A stretch of 64,000 nucleotides of DNA from an uncultured Gammaproteobacteria bacterium (GTDB lineage: Bacteria > Pseudomonadota > Gammaproteobacteria > UBA4575). Positions within the stretch are counted from its first letter, which is position 1. Each line of letters opens with the position of its first letter. Location: contig OX638335.1 in assembly GCA_951812785.1 (NCBI GenBank), positions 1,019,501-1,083,500 on the forward strand, in the 5' to 3' direction. The notes beneath the pieces are model-generated. The model was given only the letters and a program-made list of their open reading frames with translations, did no database searches and had not been told where the DNA came from. Below are positions 57,055 through 64,000 of the stretch, in pieces. Made by a program: the position numbers and the translations under genes.

Positions 57055-58032
57055 ATGAATAGTAATAGTCTAGAAGAAACAATACGATTACAGCGTGAAA
57101 AACTAACTGCATTATTAGGCAAGGAACTGTATCAAATTGCTATGCAATGTACTCCCAAGCTCAAAGATCGCAATGAATTAGAGCAAGTTTTATATAATGT
57201 TTTTCCACGACTCACCTATTGCAAACATCTCTATGTACTCAATGATAATGGCAAACAATTAACCAGCAATGTCAATCAAAGTGGTACCGATAATACTCAC
57301 TTTGATCGCGAACGCATGGATCGTCCCTACATGCAAGGCATAATTGGTACCACAGACTTTAAATTATCTGATGCTTATATTAGTCGAAATAGGAAAAGAC
57401 CTTCTTTTACAGCTATACAAGTGATAAGAAATTCACAGGGTGGTGTAGTTGGATTCCTTGGGGCAGATTTTGACATTAGAGAATTACCTGGAATTAAGAA
57501 AAGCTATGAGGAACCAAAATATTGGCGACAGATCAAAGCTGATCCAGCCATACGCAATGTATTATTCAATCAAGAACGTACCGAAAGCTTACTAGATAAG
57601 CATTTAGATGATGTAGTACATATTATGAATGAACTGATTACTGAGCATGGTGTTTTTCATGGCAAAATTCATTACTCAAGTAATCGCGCAACAATATGGG
57701 AAACAGATGATCCGTTTACGTATCGCATTTTAAGCATTGATGAATTAATTGACCCTGATATTTGTCTAGCTTATCCCAGCTGCCCTTACCATGAGCGCGC
57801 GATAGTACCTGCAAAAGAGGTAGCGTCAATATTTAAAATATTTAGTGAATTACGCTTTGCGGATGAAAATATTTATTTAAGAGCAGGCTCGTTAAATGTC
57901 ATCAATGGAATGGTAGGACTAAATTTTTCATGTGATGGGTCTCATTATATGCGTTTTGATGAATTTCTAGAAAAAAATTTAGACTTCTGGTTTGGTGAAT
58001 CAGACGAGTTATTAGTAGACAACTTTCAATAA
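57055..58032 (+). CDS. PDC/Cache-like sensor-domain protein without membrane segment
   Basis: 325 residues from ATG 57055 (an upstream in-frame TTG at 57046 lacks a ribosome-binding site). 'LEQVLYNVFPRLTYCKHLYV', 'LNDNGKQLTSNV', 'RPYMQGIIGTTDFKLSDAYI' and 'IQVIRNSQGGVVGFLGADFD' follow the PDC/Cache pattern of extracellular ligand sensors (strand-loop with Asp-Arg-x-Arg-Pro-Tyr and a Phe-x-x-x-Asp-x-Asp end), but there is no signal peptide or membrane helix and no output domain. A second, unknown domain (about 165-325) holds 'CLAYPSCPYHERAIVPAKEV'. Possibly a cytoplasmic ligand sensor. Intact. Confidence 0.72.
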   Translation: MNSNSLEETIRLQREKLTALLGKELYQIAMQCTPKLKDRNELEQVLYNVFPRLTYCKHLYVLNDNGKQLTSNVNQSGTDNTHFDRERMDRPYMQGIIGTTDFKLSDAYISRNRKRPSFTAIQVIRNSQGGVVGFLGADFDIRELPGIKKSYEEPKYWRQIKADPAIRNVLFNQERTESLLDKHLDDVVHIMNELITEHGVFHGKIHYSSNRATIWETDDPFTYRILSIDELIDPDICLAYPSCPYHERAIVPAKEVASIFKIFSELRFADENIYLRAGSLNVINGMVGLNFSCDGSHYMRFDEFLEKNLDFWFGESDELLVDNFQ

Positions 58033-58036
58033 ATAT

Positions 58037-58150
58037 TTATTTTTTATCAAAATAACCATAACATGAAGCATCAAGGAAGAAGTTTTTCAGTCCTGATGGT
58101 ATTTGACCATGCCATTCTGGAGAAATCACAATATACCCATCGTACTCATT
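58037..58150 (-). pseudogene. remnant of an NAD(P)H-dependent FMN reductase
   Basis: Minus-strand frame 'YDGYIVISPEWHGQIPSGLK' followed by 'NFFLDASCYGYFDKK' and TAA at 58037-58039. (Asp-Gly-Tyr-(Ile/Val)-x-x-(Ser/Thr)-Pro-Glu-(Trp/Tyr) ... Pro-x-x-Leu-Lys-Asn) is the FMN-binding loop of the flavodoxin-like reductases. Only about 35 residues remain. Confidence 0.65.
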
Positions 58151-58153
58151 TAA

Positions 58154-58458
58154 TTACTTTTTAAATAGGCCAAGCCGCTCAACCCAAGCCTCACTACCTC
58201 CCCAAATTGACTGACTCCATAATAGTAATGGGTTATTGGCTAATGGGTAAACCCACGTATCTACCCCATCTCTATCTAGACATACGCTAATATAATTCGC
58301 AACTTTTTCGCTCTGAGAGAGGCTACGATGACTTCCTCTAAATAATTCCAATTTTCATTTTCATCCTTTTTGAGAAAGAAATAATACGTTTCACCATACT
58401 TACTAACGTGACCTTTTAGTGAAAATTCAAACATTCCAATTGTATGAATATCAACCAA
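58154..58458 (-). pseudogene. small unknown gene, frameshifted
   Basis: Two overlapping minus frames make sense as one: 'MFEFSLKGHVSKYGETYYFF' and 'LKKDENENWNYLEEVIVAS' from 58458, then after a one-base shift near 58322 'QSEKVANYISVCLDRDGVDT', 'WVYPLANNPLLLWSQSIWGG' and 'SEAWVERLGLFKK'. The composition and lack of stops on both sides of the junction suggest a protein of about 100 residues. I do not recognise the family. Confidence 0.45.
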
Positions 58459-58700
58459 TATTTGGTTTTATAGCTTTTCGCTTAAGTTTGTATATGTCAC
58501 ACGCTTTTCCTTGAAGATTAGTGTGATAACATCGCTCGTTGGAAAAGCCGTATGCAATAACACTGCAGATGACAGCTAGTTATCCCCATTTGGATAGATT
58601 ATCAGGACAATTTGACTCTCTTTCTAGATGCTTTGTTTATTTTGAGCTTTTTATAAATTATCAGAACCGTAAATGTGTAAATACATAGGGATATTTGAAA

Positions 58701-60071
58701 ATGACGAATGAATTAATCTCTCCACTGTCTGGACTTAGACGTCTTATTGAAACCAATCAAATGGAAGCATCTGATGTCGATTTTATTAACAATAAGGATG
58801 CAGTTTGGTCTCCACACAACAAAATTATTAACGTGACGCCTGGTCCTGCGTTTGGCTCTGAACTGGTGACACAGTTTTCCTCCAACCAAACACGTGGTAT
58901 GCGTGGTCCGGGCGTTGCGAAGTTCTTTGCAACTGTTCGTGAAGAATACGGCAAGATGGTGGATTTACAAGAAGGCGGTAAGGCGCTGTTCTATACCGGC
59001 TCAGGCACATCTGCGACCGAAGCGGCAGCAGGCTCATGCCGTACGCCAGACGAAGAAAATTCAGACAAGAAAGTCATTGTTACCATGGAAATTGGTTGCT
59101 TCAGTAACGCCATGGGTAATTGCGTTGAAAACTTAGGTCGGGGCGTAATTCGTCTAGAGGGTGAGCTTGGTGATGATCTACCATTAGATAAGTGCAAAGC
59201 AGTATTAGAAAAAGACACTGACCATAATATCAAGATGGTCATGGCACCACATAACGAAACAGGTGCTGGCGTAACGACAAACCCTAAACGAATACGTGAC
59301 TTGCTGCATGAGCTAAACCACCCGGCACTTGTTGTTATCGACGGGATTTCTTCCATCGGCAGCATGCCATGTTCGATGAAAGACATGGGTATCGACATGT
59401 TAGTGGGATGTAGCCAGAAAGGCATTATGGGCACACCGGGTATCGGTATGATTACGCTTAGCCCTAAAGCCGTGCAGAGAATTCAAGAGTCTGGGCAACA
59501 GATGAAAGATGCAGGGCTTAAGAAAGGTCAACATTACCTGAACCTTGGCAAGATGATCGAAGCGATGGACACGCTTGGCTTACATATCGAAACACCAAGT
59601 AATTATGCTCAGTTCGCCGTCGCACTAGATTCGATTGCCATCGAAGGCATTGATCGTGTTTGTGATCGCCATAGAGAGTGTTCGGAAGTTTACCGTGCCG
59701 CGGTACAAGCAGCAGGTTTTGACTTAGTCGCAAAAGATCTCAGTACGGCATCTAACGCAGTGACTGCAATTAAAGCACCCAAAGGTCATGGTGAGAAAGA
59801 TATCCAAGAAGTACTTCACATTATGTACTTTAAGCATGCGGTAGAAGCAGCGGCAATTCCTGGATACCCTGATATGGGTTGGCGTCTATGCGCCACAGGT
59901 GGTATTCAACCACAACATGCGTTAATGGCATCTATTGCTTTCTTGAAGGCTGCGGATGAAGCAGGACTACCAATTGACAGTGAGAAGGGAATCACTGCTG
60001 CCTCTAAGAAGTATGCAAAGGTTGTTCAGTACCACCGCCCTCTTCCTGGAATTGATGTGTACGGCAGATAA
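58701..60071 (+). CDS. class V aminotransferase (alanine/serine-glyoxylate aminotransferase-like)
   Basis: 456 residues from ATG 58701 (TTG 58695 is in frame but less likely). PLP fold type I: 'NVTPGPAFGSE' at the N terminus, 'FYTGSGTSATEAAAG', 'MAPHNETGAGVTTNPKRIRD', 'VVIDGISSIGSMPCSMKDMG' (PLP Asp) and the Schiff-base lysine in 'VGCSQKGIMGTPGIGMITLS'. It should transfer an amino group between alanine or serine and glyoxylate or a related keto acid; longer than typical AGAT (about 390), so the precise substrate is open. The spacing and isolated position indicate its own promoter. Intact, with somewhat higher GC than its neighbours. Confidence 0.85.
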   Translation: MTNELISPLSGLRRLIETNQMEASDVDFINNKDAVWSPHNKIINVTPGPAFGSELVTQFSSNQTRGMRGPGVAKFFATVREEYGKMVDLQEGGKALFYTGSGTSATEAAAGSCRTPDEENSDKKVIVTMEIGCFSNAMGNCVENLGRGVIRLEGELGDDLPLDKCKAVLEKDTDHNIKMVMAPHNETGAGVTTNPKRIRDLLHELNHPALVVIDGISSIGSMPCSMKDMGIDMLVGCSQKGIMGTPGIGMITLSPKAVQRIQESGQQMKDAGLKKGQHYLNLGKMIEAMDTLGLHIETPSNYAQFAVALDSIAIEGIDRVCDRHRECSEVYRAAVQAAGFDLVAKDLSTASNAVTAIKAPKGHGEKDIQEVLHIMYFKHAVEAAAIPGYPDMGWRLCATGGIQPQHALMASIAFLKAADEAGLPIDSEKGITAASKKYAKVVQYHRPLPGIDVYGR

Positions 60072-60233
60072 AGGCTGTAAAAAATATCGAAGACGCTAAA
60101 AGAAGGGCACATTTACAGTTACTATGTAATTGCGCTCTTCCTTAATATACAAAAGCCTAAAAAATTTAATGAAGTTCATCTACAACCGGGACATTTAGGG
60201 TAATAATTAAGAGTGCAAAGATTTACTTTATTT

Positions 60234-61589
60234 CTAATTTGGTAACGCATCTATAACATTAAACATAACTTCTTTGATTATCTTTTGAGACCTTTCCCAG
60301 TGCGTTAGTCCACTTGGGTCCGGGTTAGCTGTTGTAACGACTAATGTGTTTGCATCTGGAATAAGAAACAAAAACTGTCCGCCAAAACCCCACCCAAACT
60401 GATATTTATATCCCTGGTATTCTCCCAACCACCATAGATAACCATAGTCAAACGTAGCTTTTCCATCATCTGTCTTTGCAAATTCTGACACAGTGGGATG
60501 AAATGATTTATCTAACCATTGTTTTGAAACTATTTGACGACCCTGATAAGTGCCTCCATCTAAAATCATTTGCCCTATTCTGGCTAAATCTCGCGGGCGA
60601 ATAAAAATTGCATGACCGCCAATGTAATTATAATTTGAATCATGGAGCCATAAGTAGTTTTTAATTCCCAGCGGGCCAAATAAATATTTATCAGCGAATT
60701 CTTTTGAAGTCATATTTGCTGATCGTTTTAATATTGTGGTAAGTAAATTACATGCAGGTGTATTGTATATAGCTGCTATCTCATCATCAGTTTCAACCAA
60801 ATCAGTGCTTAATGCCCTATCAAGATAATTATCCGCATACCAATAAGCTTTCCATGAACCGGGATCATACCAACTCTTTGTATCTTCGTAATCACTATAA
60901 GCAGGACTATCTGCAAAATTAAGTCGTGATGTCATTGACAGAAGCTCTTCTATTGTAATTTTCTGTTTTCTCTTATCATGAGGTCTAAAAAAATATTCGG
61001 GAAAGTAAGGTTTGATCATTTCTTTTTCAGAATTAATTACGCCTTTATCAATCGCAATTCCAATTAATAACGAAGTAATAGATTTGGTAATTGATTGGAT
61101 GTGCTGCGGCCTGAGATCATCTTTTCTACTGTAATATTTCTCGACGACAAGTTTTCCATTTTTAGCGACAAGAATACTTCTAAAATTAGTAATTTCTGCA
61201 GCAGTTGAAATTGCCTCTTGTAATTTATTCTTATCTAACCCCTCTTCCTCAGGTTTGGACACCAACCAATTGGATTCTGGGAAGGATTGTTGGTTTTTTA
61301 AATATTTATGGAAATTAGGTTCGCGATTAGATTTACATGCATGAATAACTTCATCACACGCTGAAAAGTTAAACTGAATATCTATGTGTTTAGTATCAAA
61401 CTCGCTATGAGACAGATTAAGCTGACCTGCGTTCCAATTATCCCATAGTGACCACAACTCATCTAAATTGGATTTTATACAGCCTTGATATTGAGACTGG
61501 CACTTATCATTATTAGCGACTGATGTGTTTAACCATATAGAAATAGTTATAAATATAAATACAGCTATCTTGCTGAAATAATTATTCAT
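60234..61589 (-). CDS. secreted beta-lactamase-family serine hydrolase
   Basis: 451 residues from ATG 61589 (a TTG five codons earlier is in frame). Signal peptide 'MNNYFSKIAVFIFITISIWL'. After a Cys-rich N-terminal region (four cysteines) comes a class C-like penicillin-binding fold: nucleophile Ser-x-x-Lys in 'QHIQSITKSITSLLIGIAID' (about residue 170), 'TIEELLSMTSRLNFAD', a Tyr site in 'IYNTPACNLLTTIL', and 'QFGWGFGGQFLFLIPDANTL' near the end in place of the His/Lys-Thr-Gly motif. Such proteins are esterases, peptidases or carboxypeptidases; no substrate is evident. Intact. Confidence 0.85.
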   Translation of the reverse strand: MNNYFSKIAVFIFITISIWLNTSVANNDKCQSQYQGCIKSNLDELWSLWDNWNAGQLNLSHSEFDTKHIDIQFNFSACDEVIHACKSNREPNFHKYLKNQQSFPESNWLVSKPEEEGLDKNKLQEAISTAAEITNFRSILVAKNGKLVVEKYYSRKDDLRPQHIQSITKSITSLLIGIAIDKGVINSEKEMIKPYFPEYFFRPHDKRKQKITIEELLSMTSRLNFADSPAYSDYEDTKSWYDPGSWKAYWYADNYLDRALSTDLVETDDEIAAIYNTPACNLLTTILKRSANMTSKEFADKYLFGPLGIKNYLWLHDSNYNYIGGHAIFIRPRDLARIGQMILDGGTYQGRQIVSKQWLDKSFHPTVSEFAKTDDGKATFDYGYLWWLGEYQGYKYQFGWGFGGQFLFLIPDANTLVVTTANPDPSGLTHWERSQKIIKEVMFNVIDALPN

Positions 61590-62028
61590 ATTAAATACTC
61601 TCAATATTCCACAATGATTAAATAATCATTGTAAACGATACAATAGTTAACCTAAACTAGTATTCATGTGATTTAGATCACATGCGTAATATTTAAAAAT
61701 AATGTCCAATTGTTTACCATCAAATTCATCGTGAGATGTTTTATCTGTACTGATCAGTTTTGAATCGCCACTCGAATTGAATAGAATTAGTTTATTGATT
61801 ATCGCAGCATATAAAATGCTATTTAATTAATAGCACACCAATAATGACCATGTATAACTCACTTAATCAATTTTATGTAATGCTTCTAAAAAATAAAATG
61901 GAAGAAACAACTAAGCCTAAAGAGATGATCATATATAGTATGAGATAAACTTTTTAAAATGAGATACGTCACCTACTCTCAATCCAAATCCAAACAATAA
62001 CTTCTAACTACTAGTTTATTAGAAGTTA
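61590..62028. other. intergenic region without a supported gene
   Basis: About 440 AT-rich bp between two minus-strand genes. The right edge holds the terminator-like hairpin of the glycosyltransferase gene; upstream signals of the serine hydrolase should be near 61600-61680. Nothing else seen. Confidence 0.5.
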
Positions 62029-62030
62029 TT
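61996..62030 (-). terminator. terminator-like hairpin at the glycosyltransferase 3' end
   Basis: AATAACTTCTAA and TTAGAAGTTATT form a perfect 12-bp stem around CTACTAGTTTA, overlapping the stop codon by two bases. The stem is AT-rich and the following sequence on the minus strand is GTTTGG, so termination strength is uncertain. Confidence 0.5.
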
Positions 62031-63075
62031 ACTTTGCGTATAACCTAGTTACTGGCAACATCAATTCACCTTGAAGGTAGCATCGCAATAATTTCCAACT
62101 AAACTTTCTATACTTAGCAACCATAACAAATAGCATTTTCCTTGCGGCTTGTTTGTCGTTATTGTTATATGCATTTTTAATCTTATAAATTGTCGGATAC
62201 AAAGTTTTACTCTCATCTAATTTTGTCGTGTAGATTGAGCAATTTCTCCAACAGAAGGCATAATCGTAGGTTTCATTTGACTTATGGGCCAAGATATTCT
62301 TTTCTTCACTATATGAGAGATACCTAGCATGAAAACATTTATGCTTAACAGATTTGTCTGTATAGATTGTTGCTATCTTTAGGTCTTGAGAATACAAATG
62401 TTTATTGGAAAAAAACCAAAGAGTAAATTTAATATTATTAATCTTCTGTAAACCTACTCTAAACTTTGAATTATGTTTCCTACCTAGAACCAAGTTCATT
62501 GCCCGCCCCAAAGCAAATGGCCCTGTTGGATATAATGCATTTTTACCATAAAAGCTTTCACGTACGTTTTGAACTACGACATCAATTGATTTCTTTAAAA
62601 ACGGGTGCTTCTTCTCACAACAGATAAAAGAATTTAGAACTGCACTTTTTAAATTACTAGCACCGTAACGCTCTTTAACCGAGGTGAATTGTGTGCACTC
62701 ATCTAACAATTCATCTAATTTCCCACATGATACAGCTTTAATATCGATATATACGCCACCGTAAATATAGAGCACACAGTATCGCCATAAATCCGCTTTG
62801 TAGGCACCAGGAATTAGCGCATCGTAGGCATTCAAAATTTCTGCCGCGAAATTATTTTTAATGAAATTTCTACGCGACTCGATATCAAAAAAATAATATT
62901 CCCACTCAGGGTTATTATTTATCCACGAAGATACAGCCTCAAACATATCTTCGGAAACTAAATCAGTCTCCCATGTCTGGAATATTTTTTTAGAAATGAA
63001 TTTGTATTTTTTATCTTCAGTTATATATTTTTCCCTAACAGGAATATAATTTGCTAACTTGATTGACCGACTCAT
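62029..63075 (-). CDS. DXD-type glycosyltransferase (OCH1/capsular polysaccharide family)
   Basis: 348 residues from ATG 63075 (TTG 63087 in frame upstream is less likely). 'ISKKIFQTWETDLVSEDMFE' and 'NPEWEYYFFDIESRR' then 'GAYKADLWRYCVLYIYGGVY' with 'IDIKAVSC' are the sugar-nucleotide site of the Gly_transf_sug family, in which Gly-Gly-(Val/Ile)-Tyr-x-Asp-x-(Asp/Lys) binds metal or nucleotide. The C-terminal half ('FCWRNCSIYTTKLDESKTLY') is unassigned. Probably a cell-surface glycan enzyme. Isolated gene; no glycan operon around it, so perhaps acquired alone. Intact. Confidence 0.82.
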   Translation of the reverse strand: MSRSIKLANYIPVREKYITEDKKYKFISKKIFQTWETDLVSEDMFEAVSSWINNNPEWEYYFFDIESRRNFIKNNFAAEILNAYDALIPGAYKADLWRYCVLYIYGGVYIDIKAVSCGKLDELLDECTQFTSVKERYGASNLKSAVLNSFICCEKKHPFLKKSIDVVVQNVRESFYGKNALYPTGPFALGRAMNLVLGRKHNSKFRVGLQKINNIKFTLWFFSNKHLYSQDLKIATIYTDKSVKHKCFHARYLSYSEEKNILAHKSNETYDYAFCWRNCSIYTTKLDESKTLYPTIYKIKNAYNNNDKQAARKMLFVMVAKYRKFSWKLLRCYLQGELMLPVTRLYAK

Positions 63076-63130
63076 ACTAGTAGACAAAATAAATCCCCTA
63101 TCAAACTATAAAGATATAACAAGTTAATTT

Positions 63131-63376
63131 TTATTTTTTCACAGAAGGATTCAGTGACATAAAAAGTGATTGAACATGCTCCGCTGCGGTAATGCCTGAG
63201 CTTGTTAAATAACCACCATCTATCTGTGATGTAAATCCTTTTTCATACAAACTACGCGCAGCTGCCTTTGCTGCAGAATTTGCAGTTTTATGAATTTTAA
63301 TTCCTGCTCTAGAGGTAGAAAGGTCAAAAGCGAGAAGCAAATTTAATTCAGCAATATTATCTGATGAAAAAGACAT
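63131..63376 (-). CDS. TIGR02647-family small protein
   Basis: 81 residues: 'MSFSSDNIAELNLLLAFDLS' and 'AGIKIHKTANSAAKAAARSL', then 'YEKGFTSQIDGGYLTSSGIT'. The pattern (Ala-Glu-Leu-Asn-Leu-Leu ... Gly-Ile-Lys-(Val/Ile)-His ... Leu-Tyr-x-Lys-Gly-(Leu/Phe)-(Ile/Thr) ... Asp-Gly-Gly-Tyr-Leu-Thr) is the gammaproteobacterial TIGR02647 family, which looks like a winged-helix half and is possibly DNA-binding. Function not known. Intact. Confidence 0.82.
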   Translation of the reverse strand: MSFSSDNIAELNLLLAFDLSTSRAGIKIHKTANSAAKAAARSLYEKGFTSQIDGGYLTSSGITAAEHVQSLFMSLNPSVKK

Positions 63377-63916
63377 TGTTATCGCTCCAGTATAGTTAGT
63401 ATCAGTATTAATCCGGCCAATTAATGATATCCTATAGAAAAAATTTCAAGGGTTATATTTTATTTTAATAAAAAATATATGCTTCAAATTATATATGTAA
63501 CATTCTCCCATAAGAATATTAGAATTTAAATTCCTATCTGTTTTTATAATCAATAGCAATTGACTGCTTGATTTAAGTAACAATAACCAGCGTACATTCC
63601 ATTAAGCTAGGGTAAATTCATACTGTCCCTTTTTCTCCTTGGTGATCGCAAAACCTCCACTTTTGAACCTTACCCATACCAGTAGCAGTTTGGCTGTTTG
63701 ATTCTGCCTTCATAAGGTTTACATGGTTTTCCAGACTAAAAACTAGTTAATAACCTACCAAGAATATATAGCTGTCTAGTTATTGACTTAACCTGTATAC
63801 TGTTTGTTCGTATACAGTAGATCCTATCATCTGAATATTTTTCAATTCCAGTCAATCTACTAAAACTTTACATAGTGGAATGAGGAACAATTTTCCAGAC
63901 AAAAACTACAAGCGTT
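63377..63916. other. intergenic region with a palindrome
   Basis: 540 bp between two divergent small genes. A 25-bp palindrome at 63793-63817 lies about 100 bases before the last gene. No supported coding frame; a minus-strand stretch near 63610-63700 ('MGKVQKWRFCDHQ') is open but short and unsupported. Confidence 0.5.
63793..63817. promoter_or_regulatory. palindromic operator-like site
   Basis: CTGTATAC, nine bases, GTATACAG. Perfect 8-bp arms in the promoter region of the gene at 63917. The arms recall SOS-box halves (CTGT ... ACAG), but the spacing (17 between the tetramers) is not that of a LexA site, so another dimeric regulator is more likely. Confidence 0.4.
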
Positions 63917-64000
63917 ATGACAGAAAACTCAGCAACCCCATCACAATTCTATACAATTCAATCCATTGAGCCTAGTGATCCACCTTCTGGCACAGAAGGA
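63917..64000 (+). CDS. conserved small protein, N-terminal part
   Basis: ATG 63917 opens a frame still open at the window end (28 codons): MTENSATPSQFYTIQSIEPS then 'DPPSGTEG'. I recall small gammaproteobacterial proteins with 'Tyr-x-Ile-x-x-Ile-Glu-Pro-x-(Asp/Glu)-Pro-Pro-x-Gly-x-Glu-Gly' near the N terminus and about 80 residues in all, of unknown function. Call depends on the missing part. Confidence 0.6.
   Translation, partial: MTENSATPSQFYTIQSIEPSDPPSGTEG

Noticed and set aside
63793-63817. LexA (SOS) box
   Set aside because: CTGT and ACAG are 17 bases apart in the palindrome and 10 apart in the best inner pair, not the 8 required.

Overview
The window looks like a chromosome segment of an AT-rich gammaproteobacterium in an early, active phase of genome decay. 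The evidence is the gene set and order: yoaA-tsaB, glyA-nrdR-ribD-ribE-ribBA-ribH-nusB-thiL-pgpA, fur, yadG/yadH, a gammaproteobacterial tmRNA with tag ANDDNFALAA, and exbB-exbD-exbD-tonB. Intact housekeeping genes alternate with freshly broken genes (single nonsense codons, one-base frameshifts, IS-truncated ends) and with several insertion-sequence families. This pattern fits a recently host-restricted or bottlenecked lineage, perhaps a symbiont; the lifestyle is inference.

Layout. 0-2.6 kb: end of yoaA, tsaB, two small pseudogenes and a LysE-type exporter. 2.7-3.85 kb: IS481-family copy A. 3.9-5.4 kb: an unknown 346-residue protein and ssrA. 5.6-8.2 kb: a complete 2,530-bp IS1595-type transposon with 23-bp inverted repeats and an 8-bp target duplication, inserted in an alkB-like gene. 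It carries a DNA methyltransferase fused to an HNH domain and a 54-residue ORF. 9.2-15.8 kb: purL, a broken porin-like gene, msrP, a small membrane protein. 15.9-18.5 kb: IS481 copy B and decayed ettA. 18.7-27.9 kb: the riboflavin/nusB/thiL operon (nrdR and an Ntn-hydrolase gene broken inside it), gltX, tRNA-Ala. 28.2-45.4 kb: a block bounded by a 78-bp IS481 palindrome and IS481 copy D, holding rhlE, typA, fur, yadGH, broken pepA-like and dusA genes, IS481 copy C, two glycosyltransferases, a broken fadL-like gene, tRNA-Glu and a TonB energy operon. 46.5-50 kb: ilvC, a decayed second IS1595 element, IS481 copy E. 50-51.2 kb: remnants of a NiFe hydrogenase and of a nickel transporter. 51.6-56.8 kb: frameshifted phoX, then a CobW-DUF1826 zinc-type operon split by an IS3-family element. 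57-64 kb: a sensor-like protein, remnants, a class V aminotransferase, a serine hydrolase, a glycosyltransferase and small conserved proteins.

The most informative observations are four. (1) The IS1595 transposon is intact to the base, and its methyltransferase has a G7/C7 homopolymer just after the best start codon, a possible phase switch. (2) The two halves of one HxlR-type regulator gene lie 17 kb apart, each next to an IS481 end, which implies an IS-mediated inversion of 28.2-45.4 kb. (3) All five IS481 copies carry the same disabling lesions in their transposase, so a dead element appears to have been multiplied. (4) Both IS1595 elements carry small accessory ORFs and nucleic-acid-enzyme cargo, share the first 13 bp of their ends and sit at nearly the same target octamer (TAAATTTT / TAAATTTA).
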